A DNA stretch of 64,000 bases from Amanita rubescens (GCA_015039365.1 WION01000185.1:43344-107343); one strand, 5' to 3'. Shown: positions 11,984 through 24,904, counted from the first letter of the stretch. Numbers and translations are program-made. Notes: generated from the letters alone by a model not told the origin.

Positions 11984-13119
11984 ATGTCAAACAATGTCAC
12001 TACCGGCTACAAAGCTATCCCCTGCGTCGACGTCCCAATGGCGGTCGTTGTCTGGGTCGAGCTTGTTATGACTTGCCTACGAGGCTGGACATTGCAGAGC
12101 GCTGCGATATGGCTCGAACTTATGGGCTATCGTTTGGATAAAGCTTATCATTGCAAGCTCACCAACACTCGTAACGAACGCGACGAACACGAATTCATCA
12201 TTTACGAGTTCACCAATGGGCGCAAAAACAAGCTGGAACTGCGTACAGACCGCGCCGTTGTCGAGCGCAATGGGCGTAAAGACGTTTCGCTATTGGTGAG
12301 TTCGTTCGGTATCGATGTTGGCGGGTCTCCTCTGATCACCTCCGTATCCCCAGTCATCCCAGCCGTCGCTAACCCTTTCGCCTGCAAATGAAACGAACTC
12401 GAAGGTGTACACTCCTCTACCAGAGAAACAGCGACTTTTACCGTCCGGCTTTTGCTCCGAACCATATTTCACCATGGATATGGTTCTCCGGATCCAGGGT
12501 CACCCCGCCCACTGTCAGACACTGAAGACTATTACCTTCAGTGGCGATCGTTCGTCGTACCCTAGCCTTTGGGACGTTATGATCTTGACTCTTGTCGTAC
12601 ACAAGGATAGTCCCCTTCTTGGGCGCCAGTGTTACTGGTTTGCCGATACCATATTTGGCTCGCTAGAAAAGTGGGCAGCGATTCACAAGAATGGGAGAGT
12701 AGACGAAAAGGGACATACAAAGTTTGGATGGCGCCAAGCCTCGACCGGAAGATTTGGTGCTGTGACGGTTCATCGTCACAATACGGAGCACGTCGACAAG
12801 ATCTGGAGAAAGTTCGAAGGGAAGAAGGAAGCTATGAACCAGCAGGCCAGTTTTTTTTATTGTTCTGTTGGCTATACTGAGAGAAGGAATTCAGAAAGAG
12901 GAGTATGAACGAGCCAGAACGGAGGAGATTGAGACGAGGAAAAGGCTTGCCGAACAAGTGGAGGTGCTCATGTTAGAACGAGCGAAGCATAAGCGAGAAC
13001 GGCGGGAGAGAGAACGGCACCTGAGGAAGGAACAGAAGGAGAGAGAGCGGCGTCATCAGGAAGAGCAACGTCTGCTGAAACAAGAATTGGCGAAATTGAA
13101 GCTTATATTACAATCGTGA
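11984..13119 (+). CDS. Uncharacterised W-rich plus coiled-coil protein, copy 2
   Basis: Plus-strand relative of the gene at 5726-6922. Three exons proposed: 11984 to about 12297, ending before a GTGAGT donor; about 12422-12850 after a CTACCAG acceptor; and a coiled-coil exon from about 12889 to the stop at 13119. Shared blocks are RGWTLQSAAIWLELMGYR, HEFIIYEFTNGRKNKLELRT, the SLWDVMILTLVVHKDS region, QCYWFADTIFGSLEKWAAI, and a Glu/Arg-rich helix with ERRERERHLRKEQKERERR. Without the first intron there is a stop at 12389. The second donor is unclear: the base pair at the expected place is GC, and copy 1 has GT there. The coiled coil suggests self-association (inference). Function unknown. Confidence 0.65.
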
Positions 13120-14680
13120 ATTGCATATGCGCAGCTTTGGTTCTACTGGCTCGTACCCATCTCGACAACTCTTACCGCACCTTACTATCTTTTTTTTTCT
13201 TTCGCGCACCTTGCTATCGTCCGCTTACTAGCTATATTAATTGCTTCTGTTACCAGCTATATTAATATCTTCTGTAGCATTAAGAATTCGAGTTAGATAC
13301 ATGAGTTGATACTCTGTTCATGGTTAGCTCTCATTGTTTTGCCTGACAGTTTCTAGAACAACTTGCTGAATGCCAGTGACCTCACCACCACCTGGCAGTC
13401 ATCCCATTTCCGCTCAACTTGGATAGTGCGTCGCTCATGATCATGACTGCCCCTGATGCCGTTTGCCGATTCCTGTAGCTGCTTCCCATCCCCCGTGCTG
13501 ATGAGCATCCCTCCCCCTCGCGGTACCCATGACCTTGCCCACCAAACAATAGCATGTCCACCTCCGGGAATGGTCCCGCCCATCAGGGGAACGTCATAGC
13601 GGTCGACCTACTATTGAACTTTAACTTTTGGATCAACACACTTGGAGGGCTTTCATAACTTATGGAAATGTATTCCTAACACATCAGAAAGCTATTGAAT
13701 GCCATCGAGGAGTCCCTAAGGAATGGTGGTAATGCTAACATGACGCGGTTGTTAGCAGACTCGACTCGGACCTATATATCGCTTCGTCCTTGCTTTTGAA
13801 CCGTTGACGTTGCGTGTTTATACATTTTGTCAATTAGTGATATCATCAACTGCCAAAACCTTGCATATACGCACCTCTGCTGAATATGCGCCGCTAGTAG
13901 CAATGTTGATATCATTCACACATCCTCCATTGCAGGACACCTCACCGTTGGAAAAGCCGATGTGGACCCTTCCCCGAGAGACAAGCCTCACTATTTGAAT
14001 GTCATACGTCCCTGGAAAAGTATAGTATCGAACTGGATCTGCACATAGCGATATCGTGTTATCTCTCCTCAAGAATATAAGAAGGTGAATAACATTTCGG
14101 ACCACAATGCACTCTACTTAAGAGCCAAATAGCCTGATTCTCCCATTACCTCTGTTGTAAACGCGAAGACGGTATACCCTATGGCCGAGATTCTAAAGTC
14201 CAGGGAAGACTACATCAACCTCGCGACGCGACTGGCTCCCAGTGCCTCGGATGCCAAGTACCTGTTAATTCTCATACCGCATATTGTTCACGGTCATTCT
14301 TTATCACATCCAGATTCGTACTACCTGTAGCAGGAACGGCGAGCGAGACGATTTGAACTCATGTCAAACATGCCGCTGTACCCCCGTTGCTAGTTACTAA
14401 GTTATTTTTAGCCTAGCTATATTTGTGTACATTATATTTATAGCACTGCCACCATCACACGCGAAGTTTATTCTAATCTCGGAGACCCGGGAAAGTCTGT
14501 CGGGTGATATAGGAAAGAACAAGTTTTCTATCATAATCATCACTTGCAATGCCACGAACTTGTCCTGATTTCTGACGAATATACGCAGACTTAGAACTGA
14601 CCTATTGCTTTAGTATCTATTAGTAGTGCTATAGGCTAATAGACTACACATTATCGTGCACCATATGATAGGTAATGGGC
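13120..14680. other. Intergenic; one possible minus-strand exon
   Basis: The minus-strand frame 13830-14105 (SRGRVHIGFSNGEVSCNGGC and flanks) has a protein-like composition with alternating hydrophobic residues and two close cysteines, and could be a secreted or lectin-like fragment. I cannot name it and see no partner exons. The remainder shows nothing recognisable. Confidence 0.3.
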
Positions 14681-17097
14681 TCAAACAGAGTTATCAATCA
14701 TTGATTCGTCAGTATCGCATCTTTTGCAAATGTCACCAGCATCTTCTGAGCTTTTATTGGGCGCCACCCAAGTCGTCCCCTCTACGCTTTCTACACAAGG
14801 AGATTCGTCGACTTCTTCGAACTTGTTTGCCACGCCAGGAACAGGGAATGCAAGATTGAGGAGAAAGTAGATGATAGAAGAAACCCCAAAACCAGTGAAA
14901 AATGATAGTTGATAGATGCGCGTCGCTGCCAGCGGAACGTGTCGTCCGGCTTACAAGATTTGATCTTAGCGAGGAATTTGGTCTGGGAAACATGAAGACG
15001 TACTAGCTCCAGCGAACCCAACAACATTGATGAGGATACCAGCAATATACGCAGCATAAGCACTGAACAAATAATAAGCGATGTGCTTTAAGAACATGAT
15101 GTACTTACCGAAGATTGACACCGTACGTGTACCAATACCAGCCATCTTTCTTGGTGTCATACAAGTCGGCTATGCGGAAGTGGCCTTTCCTAATGAAATA
15201 GTATTCTGTGACCTAATCACAACGTTCAATTAGGTATCGGGATCGATCGCGTATCTGATGACTGACCATTACACCCGCGATCGAACTCACAAACACGGAA
15301 TAGGCATTCAGATAATTGATAAACACGTTGCTGCTTTTCACGAGGTTCCATGGCAGTATACAAATCCCCACGATAGCTGCAATGTAACCGCCGCGTCTAA
15401 TATTCTGGAGATTATTCAATACTGGCATACAATAAATCGATTCAAACCAACGTACGATGTAAAGGGGCATCAGAGAAGTCAAGTCACAGCCCGCACTAAT
15501 AGAATTTGCTGATATGTTTAACCTTAATAGTGGAAACGGTCAGAAGAACCTTGCATAAACGAGATGGGCTTACCCAATCTAAAAAAATGCTTTCATTCAG
15601 TTGAGATCGAGGTTATGATGTTGAACGCACCTGTGCGATTATGAATGATGCGGAGATGAACCAAACCTAGACAACGTATCCGTAATTAGATCAAAGCTCG
15701 CAGGACAATTGAGCTTTATCATACGCACCCCGAATCTCGTTGCGTGAGATGGCTCTCCATCTAAAAATCTATCCAACAAAGCCATAGGAGACCATATGGC
15801 CTCGCCGTAGATCACCACAGCTTGACGAGCTAACCACGAGACCCAAAAAGCTAACAAGAGAGAACGTAATCGGCACGGAGAATAGTTGAGGGAAAAGTGC
15901 AGCAGATGGCGTTGTTGCACGAGAAGAAAAATCCGTAGCATTCCTGTCACCATATTAGTTTATACAATTTCGTACGATGTCATGATGTATGAGCACCTAC
16001 ATAATAAGGGTCGACCAAGTGCTTATGCATGTCGTGATACTAACAACCATTGCCCATCCCAAATCGGACCCGTGGATAGTGGCTGGTTGAGAAAGGATGG
16101 GGCCTATCCCTTTGGCCTTGACGATGCACCAAACGAACAGGACGATACCGGCTGTTGGAGCAATAACTTGCTTTGATCGTGAAGAGATGACGACTGGTAA
16201 AATTCGGAATTGAGTATCCAGACGACGGAGGAGCATCGGTGGCGAGGCCACATACATTTGATGTATAGGAAACCAAATGAAAGGGAGAGAAATTAACCAG
16301 AAGAGGAAGAAGCACATAAAATCCCGCGTCGTAGTACCTGACGAGACAGGTAGATGATTCGCTATTCATTCCAGTGAATGGACTCGTAAAGGGTCAATGT
16401 GAGGAACCGACGTACGTATATTATTGATGCTTGGCCAAATTGATCTAAGCATTACCTTGACGCAATCGCCTCCGACGCTGATTTGTACTCCGTACCAAAT
16501 GCTAATTACATGTTAACGGACGGCTATGTTCACATCGGTTAGAAATTTCACGCACCACGCCATAGCACCGCGATTGAAGGTACACCACAAGCCTCCGAAC
16601 AAGCCAAAACTGGAACGAACAACCACAGGAAACGGGATATGGAATACAGCTCCTGGACGAGCGTTCAGCGTGACGAATATTCCGACGACGCTGTAGCCAA
16701 TCCACACGCTTATCCAAGCCTGCCACCATGACAGGCCAAATTGAATCATCGACGAAGCAAGCATCCACCTATTCAATCAGGTCGAATGAGTCTCCTAGTA
16801 CGATTATGATCGATGGACACGACATACGTATTTATGTTGAAACTGTCTGCTATCCATCTGAGGAACGGTTATAAAGCGATTGCAGTGGTGCCCAGTTTTA
16901 CCACTCACAGGTATATGAAATTCTTCCCTGCCCACCTGCGCTTCTCGGGAGGCACTGGGGCCAAGTCTTCATTCTGACGAAGGACCGACGCTGGTTAGAC
17001 AATATAGATGCAAATCAGCAGTACATACACTTAAGAATTGTTGAGCGAATGTCAGGCCAGGAGCCCTGCTTACTTCGAGCTTCTCCAGAAACGTCAT
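14681..17097 (-). CDS. NCS1-family uracil/allantoin-type permease, two apparent frame breaks
   Basis: Nucleobase:cation symporter-1 permease of the plasma membrane. The chain is recoverable over at least a dozen short exons: [55 protein letters not shown], the [17 protein letters not shown] helix, [145 protein letters not shown], and a soluble tail to the TGA at 14681-14683. Two places do not fit: an extra A near 16168, after IRHLFTIKA, and a break near 15822-15828 at the VSSS/QAV junction. The first is bypassed if the 62 nt intron just before it is kept. It is either a young pseudogene or affected by consensus errors. Confidence 0.85.
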
Positions 17098-18339
17098 GAG
17101 TCGGTTTCCAACCTCCAGAGTGGCAGAGCTGTAACCGGTAATTTTGAGGTTCACCAAAGAACGGACGGCAGTCCGAGAGGTGGATGAATTGAAGGGGCAA
17201 AGAGGGCAGAATGCTGGCAATGTACCTATGGTTTTATTCATCCCTAAGTCGGTTCACCCCTCTGCTCCTTATGGTTAACCCGAGAGGAAATGTGGAAATG
17301 TGAAGTGACCCTAAGGCTTGAGAAATGCTGCCGTAAGGGCACTAATACATAAACGTATTGTTGGTTTACGTACCGTCTCGTACCAAAGAATGTATTGTGT
17401 TTCTTTGTCTACAGTTGAAAAACTTGTACGACCGTCAGTGTAAGCAAGACATCCCCCCAAGCCGTTGAGCGATCTCTAAACGCAACTAGTTCTTAATTGT
17501 GACCATGCGGTATTAATATAGATGCTTACAAAGCACCAGCGCGCGCAGGCTTCGATGACACTGGTAACGTTGCAGGGATGTTTCAACTCTCAGATAGGAT
17601 TTAGACCGTATCTTTCATGGCTCCTATTTCAATATTCCGAGTCCTGGGCGTCACTACCGAGCCATGAACTTACTAGTATAGCATAGCATCGCCCAAAGAG
17701 CGTCGCGCACATTGCATGGATTAGTATGCATATTCTAACATCGCTGAAGCCGAAAGTAAATGACAAGAGGGCCATGCGCTCGAGACTCGTGTACATACTC
17801 GCACTTATGTAAAAAGCTGCTCCAATCAAGATCCGATCGTCACCAGAAATTAAAGTTTATCTGTGATTTCGAAATGGGCCTTTTCCATTTTAGTTTCCGT
17901 GCCAATCGGGGAAACCGCAGAGGACGAACCCTTGCTTGTTCTGCATTTCTTGGCGGAACCCTCTTCAGAGTCAATATGGATTCAGCGACGGGATGCATTA
18001 GAAGAGGAGCTGAGGAGGCCAAAATAAGTTGAACGCGAACATCGGGTGAGCCTAGGTTCCTGGCGGTTGGACGTGGCAAAGGTGTCGTGTGCATGGGGTA
18101 AGGGGGAATTATCGGTGGTGTTGGGAGGTCCCTCACGTTATACCACGGGGAACTAGATGTTGGTGTATCCATGAGTCATGACACGTCATGACGGTTAGGG
18201 TTTTGGGATATGCTTAGCCCCAAATCCTCCATGGACGGCAATAGGCCACTTCGATCAACGTCTTGCGTCAATCCTGACCCCACTCGAGCAAGACCGCCTC
18301 CTGATATCCCTTTTTTATTTGTAAGACAAGAGGGGAGGA
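17098..18339. other. Gap between the permease and the ARM-like gene
   Basis: No clear gene. The minus-strand frame 17840-18172 could contain further decayed exons of the ARM-repeat gene to its right, but I find no repeat motif in it. Confidence 0.3.
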
Positions 18340-19740
18340 CGGCGGGCATTCTGGGGAAGGTGTCGATCGGACTGGCATCGCTCCCGTTGGAGAGGGTGAG
18401 GGCGTCACGTCGTCATCGTCGCATTCGAGGGCTGCGCGGATTCGGTCGAGGAGAACTTGACTCTGATTTGTAGGAAGATGAGGTTGATGTTTTCGGCGGG
18501 ATTACAAACGATATCGAATGGTTGTTCTCGGATTTGGGAGTCTGGATGGTCGAAGAACCTAGTTTTGCCCAACATCCTGGGGCTTTCATAACTACTGTTT
18601 TCTCTTCCAAAGACGTCTTCGTGAAGAGATTCTTGATCGCCCAAAGCGCATCTCTCCTGCCGTGTGACAAGTAAAACAACTCATCAGCACCATGCTAAAA
18701 AAAAGAAAAAAGACCACGTCACCCACCGATCTCAAGGGAGAAAATCATTCGCGCAATCATACACCACCGCCAGCACAGCACCTCCTCTGCTTCTGCCTCT
18801 GCACCCACTTTTACCAGTCTATCCTTATCCCTACACAACACATATCCCTGCACCACACGATCTTCATCACCGCCACGCCCACATCCATACCTACCAAATT
18901 CGTCCTCAACGCTCCCGATTGAGCTCTCTGATACACTGACAGGTGGCGTCCCCCACGCCGTAATGTTCATGGTGAAGTAAAGATTTGGCAAAAGGAATGA
19001 GGCCAAGTTCGTCAGCCATGCAATGACAGATTTCGGGGCTTAGGAGAGAGAGAGAGAGATGGGTTAGGATGAGCGCGGATTCGCGGAGGGGAGAGAGAGA
19101 TTCTGCTTCGTCTTCGCCCCATTATTCGATCGCTTCTGGGGACGTGATTTCGCTTATAAGGGCTGCAAATGAGGATAGGCAGACAGAGATTGGTCGTCGT
19201 GGACGAGGTAGTGGAAGATGCAGCAGGCTCTTGTTCGGCGCGGGTCGTGCATTCGTCTGCGCAGATGTTGAGCATGTGGACTATGACGTGTATGTGTTTT
19301 CGCAGGAGTCGCAGAGGTAGTGTGGAGGCTGGGATGGGGCGGCAGGAGCTGCGCTGAGGAAGGGTGGTGAGTGAGTGAAATAAAGGCGGAGAGAAGGAGA
19401 GATGCGCACCAACGGGAAGCGGCGAGTTTGATTTTGGTTGGTTTGGACTTGGCGAGTTGAATGACGGTGGATAGGCCATCTGGAGAGTGTTTCACGAGTG
19501 CGAGTGCTACCGTTGGATTGCCTTGTGCCAGATTAGCGATGGCATAAAACGCAGCTTCTTGCAGCTGAGAAATTTATCAGTAAATGTAGCTTCAACACAA
19601 CCCAGGCGGCACACCTTGAATTTTTTTATCAACGCGTTGCGGTTCAATGGCGATGGATGTGGTCTGCGCAGTAGATTCGACAGGATTCCAACCAAGTTCG
19701 GTAGAATCCGGCCCTTCCGACGTGCGAAATAGAGTATGCG
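18340..19740 (-). pseudogene. Decayed armadillo-repeat protein (ARMC8/Gid5-like)
   Basis: Minus strand. The 5' exon (about 19736-19611) encodes a segment ending EPQRVDKKIQ. After an intron, about 19567-19413 encodes LQEAAFYAIANLAQGNPTVA and SPDGLSTVIQLAKSKPTKIK, an armadillo-type repeat. A later exon carries MADELGLIPFAKSLLHHEHY (about 19018-18910). Near 18650-18400 the match continues as RRDALWAIKNLFTKTSLEEK, then LDHPDSQIREQPFDIV in a second frame, then LLDRIRAALECDDDDV in a third. This order of short repeats fits the ARM scaffold of GID/CTLH ubiquitin ligases (ARMC8/Vid28), but any ARM protein is possible. Frame changes inside what should be one exon indicate decay or consensus errors. Confidence 0.5.
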
Positions 19741-20464
19741 CGCCAGTGGGTTATCACCAGGACCCCGTGTACATCACTACAATGCACCCAACCAAACGAG
19801 AACGACGAAAGTTACCATTCTACCGGGGTGATGTTGGACCCTCCTGGTGATGGACTTGCGAGCGAGACGTGTGACAACTAAAAGAGCATCGCGTTTGACG
19901 CTGTCCCGCGATAGTGTCGAGTCGATTTCCGTTTTAGGTGGACAGAGCGTCACGCGTCATCTTTGTTGGCATCACTATTTCAATGGCGCCACTGATCAAG
20001 CTCAAGGCGCCTCGCTTCGCTCTTCGTGTAAGTACACCTTTCTTTGGCTCTGACAATAACTCGAACCTTAGTCTCAATATCCTTAGCACGCTTCGTCGAC
20101 AATCAAGCACTTAAGAGCTATTTACGGTGGTTAAAACCTGACCGTCCTAACCATGAACGTGCTCTGAAATTCTCCAATTCAAAGTCTCAAAAGCACGTTC
20201 CGAAGGAGCACTTGTCATTGAATGTATTTACCGTTACCTTAAGGTAAGTAAGCTGTACTAGTGCGGTTAGAAGACTATTGGGTATATCGCCAGAACAGTG
20301 CGACTCGAATGCGGCCTTAGGCCTCAAGAAAGCTCCAAAGAAACTATATATATGGTAATCACTGCTGCTACGAAATGGGCTCCTATCCCGTTTTCCCATG
20401 ACCAGGTTTGGGCTTATAAAACGGATTGCCCCGGGACATAGGCAGCATTCGCTTCTTGGTCCTG
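19741..20464. other. Intergenic with P450 promoter end
   Basis: No gene recognised. A TTATAAAA element near 20414 lies about 50 bases ahead of the P450 start and is a plausible TATA box. Confidence 0.35.
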
Positions 20465-22526
20465 ATGGGTCAGTATGAGGTGGCTCTGTTGGTTACATCC
20501 TTGTTCTTTATCGTTCCATTGTTCTGGCGAACCATCGTCAATTACCGAAAGGTGGTTGAGTTCCGATTTGATCATATGCATCTATTCTCATTGCTAGTCA
20601 TTAGTTGAGCTCAATTCCAACCGCGGGTTCTTCTGGACTTTTCACTCCGTTTATTACCCGCGTGAGATTTCTGAAACACGCTCAAGAAATAGTGCAGGAT
20701 GGGTACGATAAAGTAAGTTACCCGAAAAGCGAGTGACTATTGCTCAACAAGCGCAGTACCGTGGATCGATATTCAAAGTTCCTATGCTGACGAAGTGGAT
20801 GGTCATCGTTACTGGATCTCAAAAGATTGAAGAGCTTCGCCGCGCCCCTGATGAAATCCTTTCTATGCGTCGTGCTTTGGCAGAGGTAGTGTATCGCATA
20901 TGTCAATGTCACCAGAATTGATCTCTGTGCAGACATTGAACTTAGATGTGACTATCGGATATAACTTTGATGCCTTTGACGTCAATGTCGTTAAGACGGC
21001 CCTCACAAGAAGTATTGGAGCCAAGTTCCCCGACGTTCTGGACGAAATCTCCACCGCATTTAGCGAACACATCTCACCGAAGGACGGCGAGTATTTCATA
21101 TCACGTTTCCTTGTCACTTTATCGCTGATATTCGCGCATAGTCGAATGGGTCAAAGGTTAAAGCATATCCGACGGTAGTGGACGTCGTATGTAGAGCGAG
21201 CAATAGACTCTTTGTCGGCTTGCCCCTTTGTAGGTCTATTTCCTTTCAAGGCTATATCCCCTAGCGACGAGGCACGGCACAGGTCGTGAAGCAGACTACT
21301 TGGAGCTCAACAAGCAATTCACAATAGACTTGATCACGGCGGGACGATTCGTTAACTTATTTCCTCTTTTTTTGAGACGGTACATCTCCTGAATCATTTC
21401 TCAAATTCGGGGATCTTCACCATTGCATAGCATTGCGGGTTGCTTTTGTACGAGGGTAGCCAACGGTTTGCAACGTGGTATAAAGCACCTGGAACCTTTG
21501 ATCAAGGAACGACTTGAACTACATGCACAACATGGAAAGGATTGGACCGATAAGCCTGTCAGCCCTACCCTATTCTTATTTCCATTTTGGTTTCGCTAAT
21601 GTTTGCGAAAAAAGAACGATGTCCTTAGCTGGTTGATAGACGCCAATCCAAATCAAAGTAAAGTTCGAGATGTCGTTCTCCGTGTGCTCCTCATCAACCT
21701 TGCGGCCATTCATACATCATCAATGGTATGTGCTAAGCATGCTTTCGTGCTTCCAAACGTGTTTAATCCTTTTTAGGCGTTTACACAAGTTTTATATGAC
21801 CTAGCGACGCATCCAGAATACGTGGAATATATGCGCAAGGAAGTCGAGGCCGTGATCAAAGAAGAAGGCTGGTCTAAAGCTTCTTTCAGCAAGCTACGGA
21901 AACTGGACAGCTTTATCAAGGAATCGCTCCGACTATCACCTCACGACACTGGTATGTTTTCAGCTCAAAAAAGTCACGTTGCATATCTATTCCGCCTGTT
22001 ACTCAAGTGGTCATGCTACGCAAAACGTTGAAGGACTTCACGTTCTCAGATGGCACGACAATTCCTGCCGGTAATATTGTTTCCGTCCCACTAATTTCCT
22101 TGCATCGGGATGAGGTCAGGAACTTACGTTCATGATATGTCTTTTTTTGACGTCTCTGTATAGGCATATTATACTGATGCAAGCAAATTTGATGGCTTCC
22201 GCTTCGAAAAAATGGGCGATCGAGAGGGAGAGAGCGCTAAACATCAGTTTGATACCCTCGGCACCAATTATTTTCTGTTCGGACAAGGACGTCATGCATG
22301 GTAAGATTGAACGACCCTTCTTTTCGAGCCAAAAGCTAAACGGGCTTTTGACAATAGTCCCGGCCGCTTCTTTGCATCTAATGAGGTCAAAACCATGCTT
22401 GCTTATGTCTTGTTGAATTATGACGTGAAGATGGCGAATGGCGATGAACGCCCACGCAACTTGAATATCGGCTTATCCAATATTCCGAACCCTTCCGCAG
22501 AAGTTATATTCAGAAAACGTGCATGA
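20465..22526 (+). CDS. Cytochrome P450, copy 1 (one apparent frameshift)
   Basis: Microsomal P450 with an N-terminal membrane anchor (MGQYEVALLVTSLFFIVPLF) and about a dozen exons. Recognisable blocks: SIPTAGSSGLFTPFITRVRF, FKVPMLTKWMVIVTGSQKIE, LTRSIGAKFPDVLDEISTAF, VVCRASNRLFVGLPLC, an I-helix region with LLINLAAIHTSSM, the ExxR motif in SFIKESLR, KDFTFSDGTTIPAGN, and haem-binding FGQGRHACPGRFFAS with the ligand Cys. The Cys codon is split by an intron. An extra G near 21153 breaks the frame between EWVK and VKAYPTVVDVV. The donor just before that exon is GC. Layout resembles fungal P450s of the ent-kaurene-oxidase-like type; the substrate cannot be told. It is the most diverged of the five copies here. 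Confidence 0.8.
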
Positions 22527-23019
22527 TGCTGTGCTTATATATTCAAATTTTAATTGGTCGAACCTGAGAGTGGCGCGATCATATTATGATGTGTCGAAAG
22601 AAACCATGGGCCCAGCAGACAGCGCTCTCGTATTTTTATTTTTATTGTACATAGAGTCGGTATTACCATTAGAGAAGCTGTATTAAGAGCGGTTGCCCTT
22701 ACGACTGCGGCGGCGAAAAGCGGTGATCATACAATGCAGGGAGGCGGGATCACGTGAGGTCGTGTTTCATTAGGGTGTGCGGCGTGCCGTGAGTTTCTCC
22801 TCTGCTCGTTCAACCCCCTCCGCCTAATTGGGGGGAACAAAATCGGTCGCCAGCATTTGCAGGGTTTGTAATCGTTCTTTGTATATCTAGGTGTCGTCCG
22901 GTGCGTGGCGCTTCGTCTGCTCAGCCAAACATTTGCTTAATGATCATATGCACAGGTGTCCAGCGCTGCGAAGCGGCTTTTGGTTTCCCCCCGCTTTGCA
23001 CGTTCCCGCCGGCGTTTTC
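22527..23019. other. Intergenic / 5' leader
   Basis: Spacer between the P450 and the acidic protein. An upstream in-frame ATG exists at 22891, but the residues before 23020 are not of the acidic type that follows, so I take this part as leader. Confidence 0.4.
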
Positions 23020-24904
23020 ATGTCTTTCTTTCCTCCGACTGGATCTGGGTCACATCCGTGCCCCACAGCCTCAAAATTTGTGGCCACATGTCCACAATAT
23101 ACCCTGCAACCGGACACAACTGACTATGAGGCCGAATCCGACATTGTGGACCAATGCCTTGACTTGATTGATGGAGAACAAGAGGAAATCCCACAAAGAC
23201 CGTTGAGCCGACTTGGTTTCCATTCCGAACTTCCAGACTATTACGCTACCGATACTGAAGATCCGAGCGAAACCACCCTTCCCAAAATGATAAGCGGGTC
23301 GTTAAATGCCGACTCCGACAACCAAGACTCCATTGACTTGGCGTCCTCCCTTTCTTTAGTGACTTATGACATGGGTGAAGACATCACAACTGTGGCATCC
23401 TCACATTGCCTTCAAGGACAACCTACCCCAATCGCTTCCACCACGTCACATCGGCCTGAAGATCAAGGTGCCTGAAAACCGTGGCCGTGCCAATACATCC
23501 TTGCCGTCAGACGATGAATCAGACTTTGCTGACTCGGAATCGTCGTCGGATTGCTCTTATGACAGTTCAGACGACTACTTCGATTTTTCTCCCACCGAGC
23601 CCACGTCCCCGCCCTCCAATTCTCATCTCTACGCGCCTTCTCTTGTCGCGCCTGTGGCACGGCTCCCTTCATCTCCCTCTCATGTTTCCACAATATCTCC
23701 GGAACCTCCATCAACGGCTTCCGTTCGCATGTCCTCCCATAAGCCCAGTCATCACAACCATGGCTATTCCAAGCATGCACTACACCACATCAAATCGTTT
23801 TGGATAATGCGTGAAGGACAATGGGCAGATTACGACACCGAGCTACGTGATCACAATACCTGCAATGGGTTTGCCAACCTAGGCCAACCCAGTGGATCTG
23901 ATCCAATCAGGAGCCACGCGCAGCGCAGCCTCTTCAAAATGAAAAGCCCAGTACCTCGCGGCTTATCGCTGCCTCCGATGTCAATCCATCCTCGGCGTGG
24001 GGATATCGCTTCCTTGCGCGACCCATTCTGTGCGCACATCGATAGGTGTTTTGTGAGCCTTCCAAGTTGGACCTTGGCGAAGACTTTATACATGTTCGAC
24101 GTTCACGTCGGGTACGAATGGCAAAACCGCCTTTCTGCAAGTATGTGGAAGCAATGTAGTGACGGTCCTTCCTGTTCCGATGCGCTTCAACAGAAGTGTA
24201 GCTCTGCGACGACTGACTCGCTGGACGATGTCGACACGGAGAGCGAAAGCGAGTCGCTTGGAACGTCCGCCTCCGTAGCATCAAGCGACGACTCAGACGT
24301 GACTCTTGTGGAGAGCGAAAACGAAGGCGAACTTGAACGAGAGGATTACTCCGCCTTTGAAGCCTTCATGTCCGATGCTGGTCCCTCTTCTCCCTCGAGC
24401 AGCACCGAAAATGACCAGAACACACCACGTCTGAAATACTCCTCTTCTCACTTTGAACATGTCTCGCCCAAATGCTCCATCTCCCCGATGCTCTACGAGC
24501 AGATGCAGTCTCCGCGCGCGGAGTTCTTTTGCACCCTCGACGACGACGTTAAATCGATGACGCCCTGGGCGACGAACTGGTATCGGCGTTGGGAGATTTT
24601 GATGGAGCTTGTCCGCTTTAACTGGGGCCAAGACCAGTTTTTCGCCGCGCTTGGCGTCAATGAGCAACGATATCATGCGGGCCAGTCCTATTCACAGGGA
24701 AACGCTGTAGATGGCAGTGCCGAACGAAAAGGAAAACGTCGGCTTAAACGCCAACCAAGGTTCTTTCTTGCAGACGATAACACTATTGATGATGACGACA
24801 CCTCGTGGGAGTGGGACTTGACTTTTGACTTGAACAGCAATGCTAAGATCTCAGAACCTACGTTTGGTCTTGGACATAAAACGGAGGGCTCGATTCCCGT
24901 GTAA
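23020..24904 (+). CDS. Acidic, serine-rich protein of unknown function
   Basis: Two overlapping plus-strand frames make up what looks like one protein of roughly 620 residues. The first (MSFFPPTGSGSHPCPTASKF, from 23020) runs to 23475. The second covers the overlap from 23366 and ends at 24904. Either a small intron or one indel links them; GT/AG pairs in the overlap are weak. Composition is high in Ser, Pro, Asp and Glu with acidic clusters (SDDESDFADSESSSDCSYDS; DDVDTESESESLG), so most of it is probably disordered. A more structured tail has WATNWYRRWEILMELVRFNW and WGQDQFFAALGVNEQRYHAG. No catalytic motif or membrane span is seen. Nuclear or regulatory roles are possible, without proof. 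Confidence 0.6.
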
